A DNA stretch of 64,000 nt from Candidatus Saccharimonadota bacterium (GCA_017406405.1 JAFQYO010000016.1:1-64000), one strand, 5' to 3'. Shown: positions 47,619-55,943, numbered from the stretch's first letter. Notes: a model not told the origin generated them from the sequence alone. Translations and numbers: made by a program.

Positions 47619-49352
47619 ATGGATAATCGAGTAAAAACACTTCGAGTTGTTTTGTTTGCCGTTGCGGGCATAATTTCGCTGCGGCTGTTTTTTGTGCAGA
47701 TTGTTCAGAACGGGAAGTGGGTCGCGAAGGCGGAAGAACAGCATACGCTCGAGAACACGATTAAGGCGAAGCGGGGGGAGATTTATATGATGGATGGGAG
47801 CGAGCCAGTTCAGGTCGTGATGAACGAGAGGGTTTATACGATTGTGATTGACCCGATGGTGGCGAATGAAGAAGAAGTCGGGAAAATGATTTTTGGGGAA
47901 GACATGAAAGGATATCTGACGGCGACGAAGGAAGAGGCGTTTTCGGACAAGACGAAAAGGTATTTTCTTGTCGCGCGGGGGGTTCCGCGGGCGGAGGCGC
48001 TTAAAATTCAGAGTGAGGAGCTTTCGGGGGTTTATATCAAGGAAGGTACAAAACGAGTTTATCCGGAGGGGACGCTCGGGGCTAGGATGCTTGGGTTTGT
48101 GAACGCCGACGGCGAGGGACAATATGGGGTCGAGGGAGCACTCAATGATGAGCTGAAAGGGAAGGACGGGCTCTTAAAAACAGTGGCGGACGTCAATAGC
48201 GTTGCGCTTTCTATCGGAGATAATAATGTGAAAATTCCGGCGGAGGACGGGAAAAATGTAGTTCTCACTATTGACAGGAATGTTCAGAGTAATGTCGAGC
48301 GAATTTTACAACAGAAAATGGACGAGTTTGGGAAGGACCAAGCGAGCGCGGTCGTGATGAACCCGAAAACGGGCGAGATACTCGCGATGGTGAATCTTCC
48401 GGGGTATGATCCAGCAAACTATGGAGATGTCGAGAGCGCGGATATATATATAAATAGAGTGACGGAAGACCCGTATGAGCCAGCGAGTGTTTGTAAGGGA
48501 TTTACGTTTGCGACGGGAATAGACTTAGGGGTTTTGACGCCGGAGACGACTTATACGAACTATGGATATGAGACGATAGACGGGTGGCAAATAAAGAATG
48601 CGAGTCAATATGAGTATTTGCTCGGGACGACGAGTATCCAGAAGGCGTTTAACTGGAGCTTAAACACGGGGAGTATTTATGCACTGAAGCTTATCGGGGG
48701 AGATGCGACGCAAGTTACGGAGGAGGGGAGAAAAAAGTTGTATGAGTATTATACGGATAAATTTGGGCTAGGGAGAGAGACGGGAGTCGAGCTTTATGAG
48801 AGTCTTGGGCTGATTGGGGACCCGGTCGAAGGGGACGGGCGAGATTCGTTGTATGCTAATATGACGTTTGGGCAGAACATGTTAGTTACGATGATGCAGG
48901 TGATTTCTGGGTATAATACGCTCGTAAACGGAGGAAAGAAGGTAACGCCAACCATAGTCAAGGGAGAGATGAAGGACGGGGAGCTGATTGAGAAACAGAG
49001 AGGAGAGGGCGAGCAGGTTATCGCGGAGACGACGAGTGCGACGATGAGGGAGATGTTGTACGGGACGAGAACGGCGTATCGGACGAACGGGACGGACCCG
49101 GCGGGATATTATATTGGGGGAAAAACGGGGACAGCGCAGGTTATTAGAGACGGGAAGTACTCGATGGACGAGTGGGTCGCGACGTATGTCGGATTTGGGG
49201 GAGTCGAGGGGGAACTGCCGGAGTATACTGTTATGGTGAGGATTTGGAAGGACGGGGAAACGACGAGCGCGGAGACTTATGCGCTTCCGGTGTTTAGCGA
49301 AATATCAAATTATATGATAAAGTACTTGAAAATAAAGCCAAAGGAAGGGTAA
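47619..49352 (+). CDS. ftsI: Division transpeptidase FtsI (class B penicillin-binding protein)
   Basis: The 577-residue protein has an N-terminal membrane helix, a PBP dimer domain (AKRGEIYMMDG near 48) and a transpeptidase domain. The active-site SxxK is SVCK (YEPASVCKGFTF, near 289), SxN is SLN (FNWSLNTGS) and KTG is GGKTGTAQ (near 502). It cross-links septal peptidoglycan. A cysteine inside SxxK is uncommon (STFK/STMK is usual). TATAAT lies 14 bases before the ATG. Confidence 0.94.
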   Translation: MDNRVKTLRVVLFAVAGIISLRLFFVQIVQNGKWVAKAEEQHTLENTIKAKRGEIYMMDGSEPVQVVMNERVYTIVIDPMVANEEEVGKMIFGEDMKGYLTATKEEAFSDKTKRYFLVARGVPRAEALKIQSEELSGVYIKEGTKRVYPEGTLGARMLGFVNADGEGQYGVEGALNDELKGKDGLLKTVADVNSVALSIGDNNVKIPAEDGKNVVLTIDRNVQSNVERILQQKMDEFGKDQASAVVMNPKTGEILAMVNLPGYDPANYGDVESADIYINRVTEDPYEPASVCKGFTFATGIDLGVLTPETTYTNYGYETIDGWQIKNASQYEYLLGTTSIQKAFNWSLNTGSIYALKLIGGDATQVTEEGRKKLYEYYTDKFGLGRETGVELYESLGLIGDPVEGDGRDSLYANMTFGQNMLVTMMQVISGYNTLVNGGKKVTPTIVKGEMKDGELIEKQRGEGEQVIAETTSATMREMLYGTRTAYRTNGTDPAGYYIGGKTGTAQVIRDGKYSMDEWVATYVGFGGVEGELPEYTVMVRIWKDGETTSAETYALPVFSEISNYMIKYLKIKPKEG

Positions 49353-49363
49353 AATAGAAAAGT

Positions 49364-50395
49364 ATGTTTAAAGCGACAATAAATCATGAGCTGTTTTATG
49401 GGATGATTTTGACCCTGGCGGCGTTTCTTTTGGCGATGTTTTTGACCCCTATTTATACGTATTTTGCGTATAAATATAAGTTTTGGAAAAAACAGAAAAA
49501 GACGGCGGTTGATGGGAAGAGTTTGCCGGTTATGACGAAACTTCACGCGCACAAGTTTAAGCGAGCGTTTCCGACGATGGCGGGGGTGGTTGGGGTCGTG
49601 GCGGTTACGATTGTGACAGTTTTTTGTAACTGGGATAGAGGGCAGACGTGGTTGCCGCTCGCGGGATTTCTCGGGGGAAGTTTTGTCGGGTTGGTTGATG
49701 ATTTGATAAATGTATTTGGGAGCGGGAAAGGTGCGGCCGGGCTTCGGGCGCCAGCTAAGTTTTTGATGATTTCGGGCGTGGGGCTTGTCCTCGGATGGTT
49801 TTTTGCGTATAAGCTCGGATGGACGACGGTGATGGTGCCGTTTGTGGGGAATTTGGAAATCGGGGGGATTGGGATGGTGATTTTGTTCGCGTTTGCGGTC
49901 GTGGCGACGAGCAACGCGGTCAATATTAGCGATGGGCTTGATGGGCTTGCGGGAGGGCTGATGATGCTGGCTTATGGTGCGTACGGGGTTTTGGCGTTAT
50001 TTCAGGGACAATGGATGTTGTTTGGGTTTTGTTTGACGGTTGTCGGGTGGCTTTTGTCGTATGTTTGGTTTAATGTGCCGCCGGCAAGGTTTATGATGGG
50101 AGACGTCGGGTCGTTTGCACTCGGGGCAGGGCTTGGAGTGGTGGCGATGATGACGAATGCGTTTTTGTTGCTTCCGGTGATTGGAGCGATGTTAGTGGTT
50201 GAGGCGGGGAGTAGTTTAATTCAGATAATAAGTAAGAAGTTCTTTAAGCGGAAGATTTTTATATCTGCGCCGATCCATCATCATTTAGAGGCGAAAGGGT
50301 GGGGAGAGGCGAAGGTTGTGATGAGATTTTGGATTTTGGCGGGGATTGGGGCGATTCTAGGACTGTTTTTGGCTAGCGTTTCGGGGATTATGTAA
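49364..50395 (+). CDS. mraY: Phospho-MurNAc-pentapeptide translocase MraY
   Basis: The 343-residue multi-pass protein has the family motifs FVGLVDD (Mg-binding Asp pair), NAVNISDGLDGLAGG, FMMGDVGSFALG and APIHHHLEAKGW. It makes lipid I on the inner membrane face. It lies 11 bases after ftsI and 2 bases before ftsW. No murE, murF or murD is interspersed. Confidence 0.96.
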   Translation: MFKATINHELFYGMILTLAAFLLAMFLTPIYTYFAYKYKFWKKQKKTAVDGKSLPVMTKLHAHKFKRAFPTMAGVVGVVAVTIVTVFCNWDRGQTWLPLAGFLGGSFVGLVDDLINVFGSGKGAAGLRAPAKFLMISGVGLVLGWFFAYKLGWTTVMVPFVGNLEIGGIGMVILFAFAVVATSNAVNISDGLDGLAGGLMMLAYGAYGVLALFQGQWMLFGFCLTVVGWLLSYVWFNVPPARFMMGDVGSFALGAGLGVVAMMTNAFLLLPVIGAMLVVEAGSSLIQIISKKFFKRKIFISAPIHHHLEAKGWGEAKVVMRFWILAGIGAILGLFLASVSGIM

Positions 50396-50397
50396 AA

Positions 50398-51636
50398 ATG
50401 GCTGAGGTGGGACGGATGGCAGGAGTGAGGAAACATAAAAGCGATAGGATTATTTCTTTTATGACGTTTTTGTTGCTTCTTGTTGGGCTGATTGTGATTT
50501 ATGCGATTGGGCCGATGAGGGTGAATTTTATGAATGCGGCTTATGGGTCGGAACTTGGACAGAATTATTTTTTCGTTCATCAGTTAGTGAACGTGGCGAT
50601 AAGTACGGCGGCGTTTGTTTTTGCGTTTAAGTTCCCATATGAGAAGACGAGAAAATATGGAAAATGGGTGCTTGTGGTCGGGTTTTTGTTGTGTGCGGTT
50701 TTATATGTCGCGGCGAAGGCAGGGTCGGGGATTGCGAGATGCGAACTCGGGGCGTGTAGATGGATAAATCTCGGGGGGTTTGGGAGTATTCAGCCGGCAG
50801 AGATAATAAAGCTCGGTATGGTTTTGTATTTGTCGCAACTTGCGGCGGAGAGGAAGCGGGAAGGGAAGCTCGAGACAAGTGATTTTTGGCTTCCGCTCGG
50901 GGTGGTGAGCGTGCTCGCGCTCGGGTTTGTAGTGGTGCTACAAAAGGATTTAGGGACGGGAATTGTGATTGTTGCGATTATATTTTCTATGGTGTTTATG
51001 AGCGGAGTGTCGATGGGGAGGATTGTCGGGGTTGGGGCGGCGCTTTTAGTCGCGGGGGTGCTCGCAGTGACGACGAGCGCGCACAGAATGGAGAGAGTGA
51101 TGACGTTTATTAACGGGGAAGGGTCGGATAATTATCATATTGAAAATGCGTTGATTGCAATCGGGACGGGAGGGCTCGCGGGAGTGGGGATTGGGAACAG
51201 CGTGCAGGCGACGGGATATTTGCCTGAGAGTATAAACGATTCGGTGTTTGCGGTGATGGGGGAGACGTTTGGGTTTTTGGGGCTAATGGGGATTGTGATG
51301 GCGTTTATGGTGCTTTTGATGAGGATTTTGCGGGTTGCGGAATATGGGGCGGATGATGAACAGAGGTTGGTGGCGATTGGAGTGTTTGCTTGGGTCGGGG
51401 TGCAGATGGCAGTAAATGTGATGGCGATGACGGGGCTGATTCCGCTCACGGGGATAACTTTGCCGTTGTTGAGTTATGGGGGGACAAGTATGATGTTTGC
51501 GGCGCTGGGATTGGGGCTTGTGGCGCAACTTTCGTGCTATACTAGAAGAGAAAAAGAACTCAAGCAAAAGAAATACAGTAATGAGCATTTGAGAAAGGGA
51601 AGATTGAATGAAAATTCTAGTCGTAGGCGGAGGTAG
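50398..51636 (+). CDS. ftsW: Lipid II polymerase FtsW (SEDS family)
   Basis: The 412-residue multi-pass protein has the SEDS signatures: WINLGGFGSIQPAEIIKLG, VVLQKDLGTGIVI (catalytic Asp), GFLGLMGI and LTGITLPLLSYGGTSM. With FtsI it builds septal glycan strands. The dcw position favours FtsW over RodA. It overlaps murG by 29 bases. Confidence 0.94.
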   Translation: MAEVGRMAGVRKHKSDRIISFMTFLLLLVGLIVIYAIGPMRVNFMNAAYGSELGQNYFFVHQLVNVAISTAAFVFAFKFPYEKTRKYGKWVLVVGFLLCAVLYVAAKAGSGIARCELGACRWINLGGFGSIQPAEIIKLGMVLYLSQLAAERKREGKLETSDFWLPLGVVSVLALGFVVVLQKDLGTGIVIVAIIFSMVFMSGVSMGRIVGVGAALLVAGVLAVTTSAHRMERVMTFINGEGSDNYHIENALIAIGTGGLAGVGIGNSVQATGYLPESINDSVFAVMGETFGFLGLMGIVMAFMVLLMRILRVAEYGADDEQRLVAIGVFAWVGVQMAVNVMAMTGLIPLTGITLPLLSYGGTSMMFAALGLGLVAQLSCYTRREKELKQKKYSNEHLRKGRLNENSSRRRR

Positions 51637-52885
51637 CGGGGGACATATTACTCCGGCGATTGCGGTCGTCAGGGAGATTTTAGAGAAAAAACCGCGGGCG
51701 AAGATTGAATTTTGGACAGACCGAAAATATTATAAAAATGTTGTAAAACTTACAACACTTGGGAAGGAGAGAGGGGAGCTTCCTATCCGAGTTCGGAAAG
51801 TTTGGTCGGGGAAATTCCGGAGATATGCGGGATGGGGTTTTTTGGATTATTTTCGGAATTTTCAGATTACGTTTGTTGATTTGATTTGTAAAAATTTTGT
51901 CGGATTTTTTGGGTTTCTTGGTGGGATTTTACAGAGCTTTTTTAGGCTTGTTTCGAAAAAAGAGCGACCAGATGCGATTTTTCTTAAAGGCGGGTTTGTC
52001 GGGCTTCCGGTCGGGCTAGTTGCTTCTTGGCTGAAAATTCCGTTTGTGATTCATGAGAGCGACGCGACGCCGGGTCTTGCAAACAGGGTTTTAATGAAGA
52101 AAGCGAAAGTTGTCGCTATGGGGGTGAAATTCGAGGTTTCTGAGGAGGATAGGGAACGGAAGAAAAATTGGGAGTGGGTCGGGATTCCTATCGGCGATGA
52201 ATTTAAGAGGGTCGAGCTTCCGAAACAGATAAGCCTTAAACGGGGATTTGGGTTTTCTACGGAGAAGCCACTCGTGGTCGTTACGGGGGGGAGTCAGGGG
52301 TCGGAGCATATAAACGAGGCGATGACAAAGATTTTGCCGGAGATGCTGAAGAATGCGAGCGTGGGGCTTATTGCGGGGAGGAAACATTATGAACAAATGG
52401 TTGAGCTGAAAAAATATGAAGAATGGGAAGACGCGACTCTAAAAAGCAATTTTAGGATGTGGGAATTTAATTCGAACATGGACGAGCTGCTCGGGGCGGC
52501 GGATATTGTGATTTCTCGGGCGGGGGCAACGACGATTGCGGAGCTGGCGGCTTTAGCGAAGGCGGTCGTGCTAGTTCCTTTTGAAAAACTTCCGGGAGGG
52601 CATCAAGTCAAGAACGCAGAGCGGCTTGAGAAACTCGGGGCGGCGGAGATGGTAAGAGATGATAAAATGGTCGAGAAGCCGGAGTTGTTAATTGAGAAGG
52701 TTAGGGAACTGGTCAAGAAGCCAGCGAAGCGGAGGGCGCTCGCGGAGAAGCTTCATGAAGAGGTGAAGGCGGACGCGGCTAAGAGATTGGCGGAGATTGT
52801 AATAGAGGTGGGAGAGAATAAAAAGGAAGGTTTGTCAAGAGAAGATAATAAGAGTAAGGGTGAGCGGAATGGTCACGACAGGTAA
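51608..52885 (+). CDS. murG: Lipid II synthase MurG
   Basis: The 425-residue GT-B enzyme has GGGSGGHITPAIAV at the start, KGGFVGLPVGLVASWLKIP, HESDATPGLANRV and RAGATTIAELAAL near 300. It adds GlcNAc to lipid I. It is about 60 residues longer than usual, with a hydrophobic insert around residues 80-115 that may strengthen membrane contact. It overlaps ftsW by 29 bases and the next gene by 17 bases. Confidence 0.95.
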   Translation: MKILVVGGGSGGHITPAIAVVREILEKKPRAKIEFWTDRKYYKNVVKLTTLGKERGELPIRVRKVWSGKFRRYAGWGFLDYFRNFQITFVDLICKNFVGFFGFLGGILQSFFRLVSKKERPDAIFLKGGFVGLPVGLVASWLKIPFVIHESDATPGLANRVLMKKAKVVAMGVKFEVSEEDRERKKNWEWVGIPIGDEFKRVELPKQISLKRGFGFSTEKPLVVVTGGSQGSEHINEAMTKILPEMLKNASVGLIAGRKHYEQMVELKKYEEWEDATLKSNFRMWEFNSNMDELLGAADIVISRAGATTIAELAALAKAVVLVPFEKLPGGHQVKNAERLEKLGAAEMVRDDKMVEKPELLIEKVRELVKKPAKRRALAEKLHEEVKADAAKRLAEIVIEVGENKKEGLSREDNKSKGERNGHDR

Positions 52886-53411
52886 AACAATCGCAGGGCG
52901 AAGGTCGCGACCGGAGAGCGATTCGGAGCGAGAACGGGTTAGGAAGAAATATCGAAAGCAGAAACGGGTTTCGGTTTTTGCGGTTGTGGTTTTGATAATT
53001 CTTTTAATCGTACTTTCGGTGAAGGCGGTTCAGGGGTGGATGGATTGGCTCGAGCGGAGAGGACGAGAAGAAGTTGTGATTAGAGAGCCGAGCGTTGAGG
53101 TGATTGACGAACAGAGCGGGCAGGTGATGAAAGAACTGCCGACGAAAATTCGAGAGTATTTAGTCAATCTTGAGGACGAGTTTAGTGCACTCGGGAGGAA
53201 GATAACCCGAGCGAGGTTGCCCGCGGATAAAGTTAGAGAAATCGATGTTGAAGTTGAGGGATTTTCTGGGTTTTTGAAGATTTCGCTTGATAGGAATCCG
53301 GCGGTCAGTGCTGAGGACGGAGTGAAAATGATAGATTATCTCGAAGGACAGGGAATTAACGAAGTTCAGTATGTCGATGTGAGAGTCGAAAGGAAAGGGT
53401 ACTGGAAATAG
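52869..53411 (+). CDS. FtsQ/DivIB-like division protein
   Basis: The 180-residue protein has a basic N-terminus, one membrane helix (about 35-52, VFAVVVLIILLIVLSVKAVQ) and an outside part ending VQYVDVRVERKGYWK, like the C-terminal strand of FtsQ (ydvRv..rayyk). The POTRA domain seems reduced. I chose ATG 52869, with AAGGG eight bases upstream; a GTG at 52860 would touch that site. Position after murG supports the call. Confidence 0.68.
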   Translation: MVTTGKTIAGRRSRPESDSERERVRKKYRKQKRVSVFAVVVLIILLIVLSVKAVQGWMDWLERRGREEVVIREPSVEVIDEQSGQVMKELPTKIREYLVNLEDEFSALGRKITRARLPADKVREIDVEVEGFSGFLKISLDRNPAVSAEDGVKMIDYLEGQGINEVQYVDVRVERKGYWK

Positions 53412-53437
53412 GGGCTCTAGGGGGCGGATTTTCTGAG

Positions 53438-53472
53438 GTTTTTGGAGATTCGCTCCGCGCTCGAAATTTTTC
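53438..53472. repeat. Dispersed element copy 3 (after ftsQ-like gene)
   Basis: GTTTTTGGAGATTCGCTCC then GCGCTCGAAATTTTTC. It is close to the copy after ftsZ (22664-22697), and its core equals the copy after rsmH. A TATAAT for the next gene follows at 53479-53484. Confidence 0.5.
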
Positions 53473-53533
53473 GTGTGGTATAATTTTTATAGGGTAATCG
53501 TACATTAAGAGATAGCCGGAAGGGGGTGAGGAT

Positions 53534-54046
53534 TTGACTCAAGTTGTTTATAGATGGACTTATTGGATTTTTGTTATCGGGACGGTGTTTGTTGGTGCGT
53601 ATGGAGCGATGAAGCTTTCTCGGATGATTTGTCGAAGAAAAGGGAAGACTATGTTGTCCGAAACCGGGGCGATGGTGTTTGTGATAGCTGGGATGGGGAT
53701 GGCTGTAATAAACTGTGTGTTGGTTTTCTTGGGTGGGTTTAAGTCTCGAGAGTTGACACGGAATGTTGTCCTGCGCGGAAGGGAATATGATTTAGAGGAG
53801 GGGAGCGAGAGAATTGAGGAGATAACAAGCGAACGAATTCCCTGGGTCGGAAATGTGATTCGAACGAGAGAGGAAGATATAGTGAGGGTGGATTTGGTTG
53901 GGGTCGAGACAAGGAGTAAGACAGTTTTTTTATGGAGAAGGTTCGATACGGATTGGGAGCTTCAGAAAAGAGAATACTGGATTTATGTGCCAAAAGATTT
54001 TTGGCTAGAGCTTGAGGAAGTTTCTGACGAGACAGCCGGTTTTTGA
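53534..54046 (+). CDS. Two-helix membrane protein of unknown function
   Basis: The 170-residue protein has two membrane helices (about 10-28 and 45-67) and a C-terminal soluble part rich in E/R (about 75-165). That part alternates strands (VVLRGREYDLEEGS, VRVDLVGVETRSKTVFLWRR) and may be a small beta domain. No family is recognised. A TTG start at 53534 is chosen because AAGGGGGTGAGG precedes it. It ends at a terminator, beyond which cassette array B begins on the other strand. Confidence 0.65.
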   Translation: MTQVVYRWTYWIFVIGTVFVGAYGAMKLSRMICRRKGKTMLSETGAMVFVIAGMGMAVINCVLVFLGGFKSRELTRNVVLRGREYDLEEGSERIEEITSERIPWVGNVIRTREEDIVRVDLVGVETRSKTVFLWRRFDTDWELQKREYWIYVPKDFWLELEEVSDETAGF

Positions 54047-54048
54047 AT

Positions 54049-54072
54049 GCCCTGAGAAATCGGGGCTTTTTT
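54049..54072 (+). terminator. Terminator before array B
   Basis: GCCC/GGGC stem with a ten-base loop and six T. It would stop plus-strand transcripts before they run antisense through array B. Confidence 0.8.
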
Positions 54073-54128
54073 AGTGGTTTTAAAATGGTGAGGGTTGGGA
54101 AGTTTAAGCGGGGTGCGGGGATTATGCG

Positions 54129-54338
54129 GTGCACCGCAAACCCGTAGCCGCGATTGTGGTAGTTCTGAGGGCTCAAGCCTGATGAGTCGAAGCCCAGGTT
54201 GTCGGAGTTCGTAGTAGTGTAGGAACGAAGCGACCAATAGTAGCCGCTCGAACCTCTGTAGCTAAGCCCAGTAGAGCTCCAGCTGTAGCTGCCACTTCTC
54301 ACATACGATAATGGGGCGCTAAGAAGGCCGTAGTCGCG
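54129..54338 (-). pseudogene. Cassette B6
   Basis: It reads SGSYSWSSTGLSYRGSSGYY and then SDNLGFDSSGLSPQNYHN, ending RGYGFAVH. Many variable codons are AGC. It is the distal end of array B; the palindrome GCGGTGCACCGC follows. Confidence 0.85.
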
Positions 54339-54406
54339 GGTGGAAAGATTTGGCATGTCGAGGACGACCTTATTTATGAAAAGGGAAGAATATGACCCTA
54401 GAAGTG

Positions 54407-54613
54407 TATCGCAAAGCCGTAGCCGCGACGGTAGAAGTTCTGAGGATCTAAGTCTGATGAGTAGAAACGTAAGCTTTTTGAATATGCAGTATCGTCGGAA
54501 CGAAGAATCCAATAGTAGCCGCGTGAACCTCTGAGAAGAAATTCCGCGGAGTACCAGCTGTAGTAGCCATTCCTCACATACGATAATGGGGCGCTGAGGA
54601 GGCCGTAGTCGCG
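54407..54613 (-). pseudogene. Cassette B5 (decayed, own stop)
   Basis: It reads RNGYYSWYSAEFLLRGSRGY and ends GFAIHF followed by TAG. Changes at fixed positions (SG to NG, STE to SAE) suggest relaxed constraint. Confidence 0.8.
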
Positions 54614-54676
54614 GGAGGAAAAGAGATCGGTATTGAGGGATTATAAATTGTGAGGATATAAACTTTTGATACGCAA

Positions 54677-54885
54677 CGCGTCGCATACCCGTAGCCGCGA
54701 TTGTCGAAGGGTTTTGGGTCTAAATTTGTTGAATAAAAAGTTAAGTAGAATGATTCTGAATTTGTGTGGGAGCGAGATATCCAGTAGCGCGCGCGAGAAC
54801 CTCTGTAGTTAAGATTTGTAGTGAGCCAACTGTAGTGACCACTCCTCACATATGATAATGGGGCGCTAAGGAGGCCGTAGTCGCG
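54677..54885 (-). pseudogene. Cassette B4 (decayed)
   Basis: It reads SGHYSWLTTNLNYRGSRARY and then ISRSHTNSESFYLTFYSTNL, changing several normally fixed residues (WSLR to WISR, GFAV to GYAT). It looks older or no longer maintained. Confidence 0.8.
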
Positions 54886-54890
54886 GGAGG

Positions 54891-55099
54891 CGCACCGCAA
54901 ACCCGCTTCCGCGATTGTTGTTGCGCTGAGGGTTCAAGCTTGATGAGTCGAAGTACAGGTAGTTGGAGAGCGTAGTATTGTAGGAACGAAGTGACCAATA
55001 GTGGCCGCGCGAACCTCTGTAGTCGAGCCCCGTAGAGTTCCAGACATAATCGCCACTCCTCACATACGATAATGGGGCGCTGAGAAGGCCGTAGTCGCG
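54891..55099 (-). pseudogene. Cassette B3
   Basis: It reads SGDYVWNSTGLDYRGSRGHY and then SNYLYFDSSSLNPQRNNN, with variable codons GTC, AAC, GAC, CGC, TAC, CTC, AAC, TAC, GAC, AGC, AAC, CGC. It is a clean example of the NNC pattern. Confidence 0.86.
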
Positions 55100-55122
55100 G
55101 GAGGAGAAAAGAGGATACGCAA

Positions 55123-55331
55123 CGCACCGCAAACCCGTTTCCGCGAGTGTTGCCGTACTGAGGGTCTAAGTACGATGAGCGGAAGCTCAGGCAGCTGGAG
55201 TTCGTAGTATTGTTGGGACGAAGCGACCAATAGTAGCCGCCCGAACCTCTGACGAAAAGTTCGGTAGAATAATAACGGTAATCTCCACTCCTCACATATG
55301 ATAGTGGGGCGCTGAGGAGGCCGTAGTCGCG
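55123..55331 (-). pseudogene. Cassette B2 (shares its 5' half with A3)
   Basis: SGDYRYYSTELFVRGS equals A3; the remainder (RPNNTTNSSCLSFRSSYLDP) differs at NNC codons. It ends RGNGFAVRCVSSFLL, keeping the natural RCVS tail. Confidence 0.85.
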
Positions 55332-55334
55332 GGA

Positions 55335-55544
55335 ATACACCGCAAACCCGACGCCGCGACGGTCGTTGCTCCGAGGGCTTAAGTGCGACGAGTAGAAGCT
55401 CAGGTAGTCGGAGTACGTAGTATTGCTGGAACGAAGCGACCAATAGTGGCCACGTTCGCCTCTATAGTTAAGAAATGTAGATGCCCAGGCGTAATCTCCA
55501 CTCCTCACATACGATAATGGGGCGCTGAGGAGGCCGTAGTCGCG
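55335..55544 (-). pseudogene. Cassette B1
   Basis: It reads SGDYAWASTFLNYRGERGHY and then LSFYSSHLSPRSNDRRGVG. Its 5' half resembles A6 (DYAWAST). It is joined to B2 by only 3 bp, in frame. Confidence 0.84.
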
Positions 55545-55589
55545 AGAAGGGAATTATTGCATAAGCAGAATGTGTGGTATAATTTAGAC

Positions 55590-55943
55590 ATGGAAAAACA
55601 AATTCGGGAATACGAGAAGTTTATTGAAAGGGAAACTCGGGCAGGGAAGGAAAGAGGAAAGAGGCTTTTCGAGCTCCATTCGGAGATGGTGAAAAATTTT
55701 CAACACGAGCGACTTATCCATCTTCTTGTTATGTTGTTTTTTGTCGGGATAACGATTTTGTTGCTTGGGGTGACGATTGGGCTGGAGCTATTTATGGTCC
55801 TACCAACGAGCATGCTAATTATGTTAGGGATACTTGATTTGATGATGACCGGGATTTCTATCGCGTATGTGCGTCATTATTATTTTCTCGAGAATCATGT
55901 CCAGGGGCTTTATAAGTATTTTGAGAAGATTAGGGAACTTTAG
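55590..55943 (+). CDS. Small membrane protein with two helices
   Basis: The 117-residue protein has a charged helical N-terminus (KQIREYEKFIERETRAGKER), two membrane helices (about 45-65 and 68-90) and a polar C-terminus. No family is recognised. TATAAT (55578-55583) lies six bases before ATG 55590, so it is leaderless; an in-frame start at 55557 would be upstream of transcription. Its promoter lies 35 bases from array B and points away. Confidence 0.65.
   Translation: MEKQIREYEKFIERETRAGKERGKRLFELHSEMVKNFQHERLIHLLVMLFFVGITILLLGVTIGLELFMVLPTSMLIMLGILDLMMTGISIAYVRHYYFLENHVQGLYKYFEKIREL

Larger units (their letters stand above)
54129..55544 (-). repeat. Array B: six tandem DGR variable-domain cassettes
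   Basis: Six cassettes (B1-B6, coding order from 55544 down) of 207-210 bp are separated by 3-68 bp. Organisation, starting point (CGCGACTACGG or close) and encoded domain are the same as in array A, 27 kb away. Only B1-B2 are in frame. No start codon, signal peptide or N-terminal domain is present at the array's 5' side: the plus-strand gene at 55590 begins 45 bases away in the opposite direction. B4 and B5 are the most decayed, with changes at normally fixed positions. Confidence 0.9.

Noticed and set aside
53739-54686. A 315-residue minus-strand frame joining cassettes B5-B6 and the antisense of the 53534 gene
   Set aside because: It runs through cassettes in a non-coding frame in part and then antisense to a gene with its own promoter and terminator.
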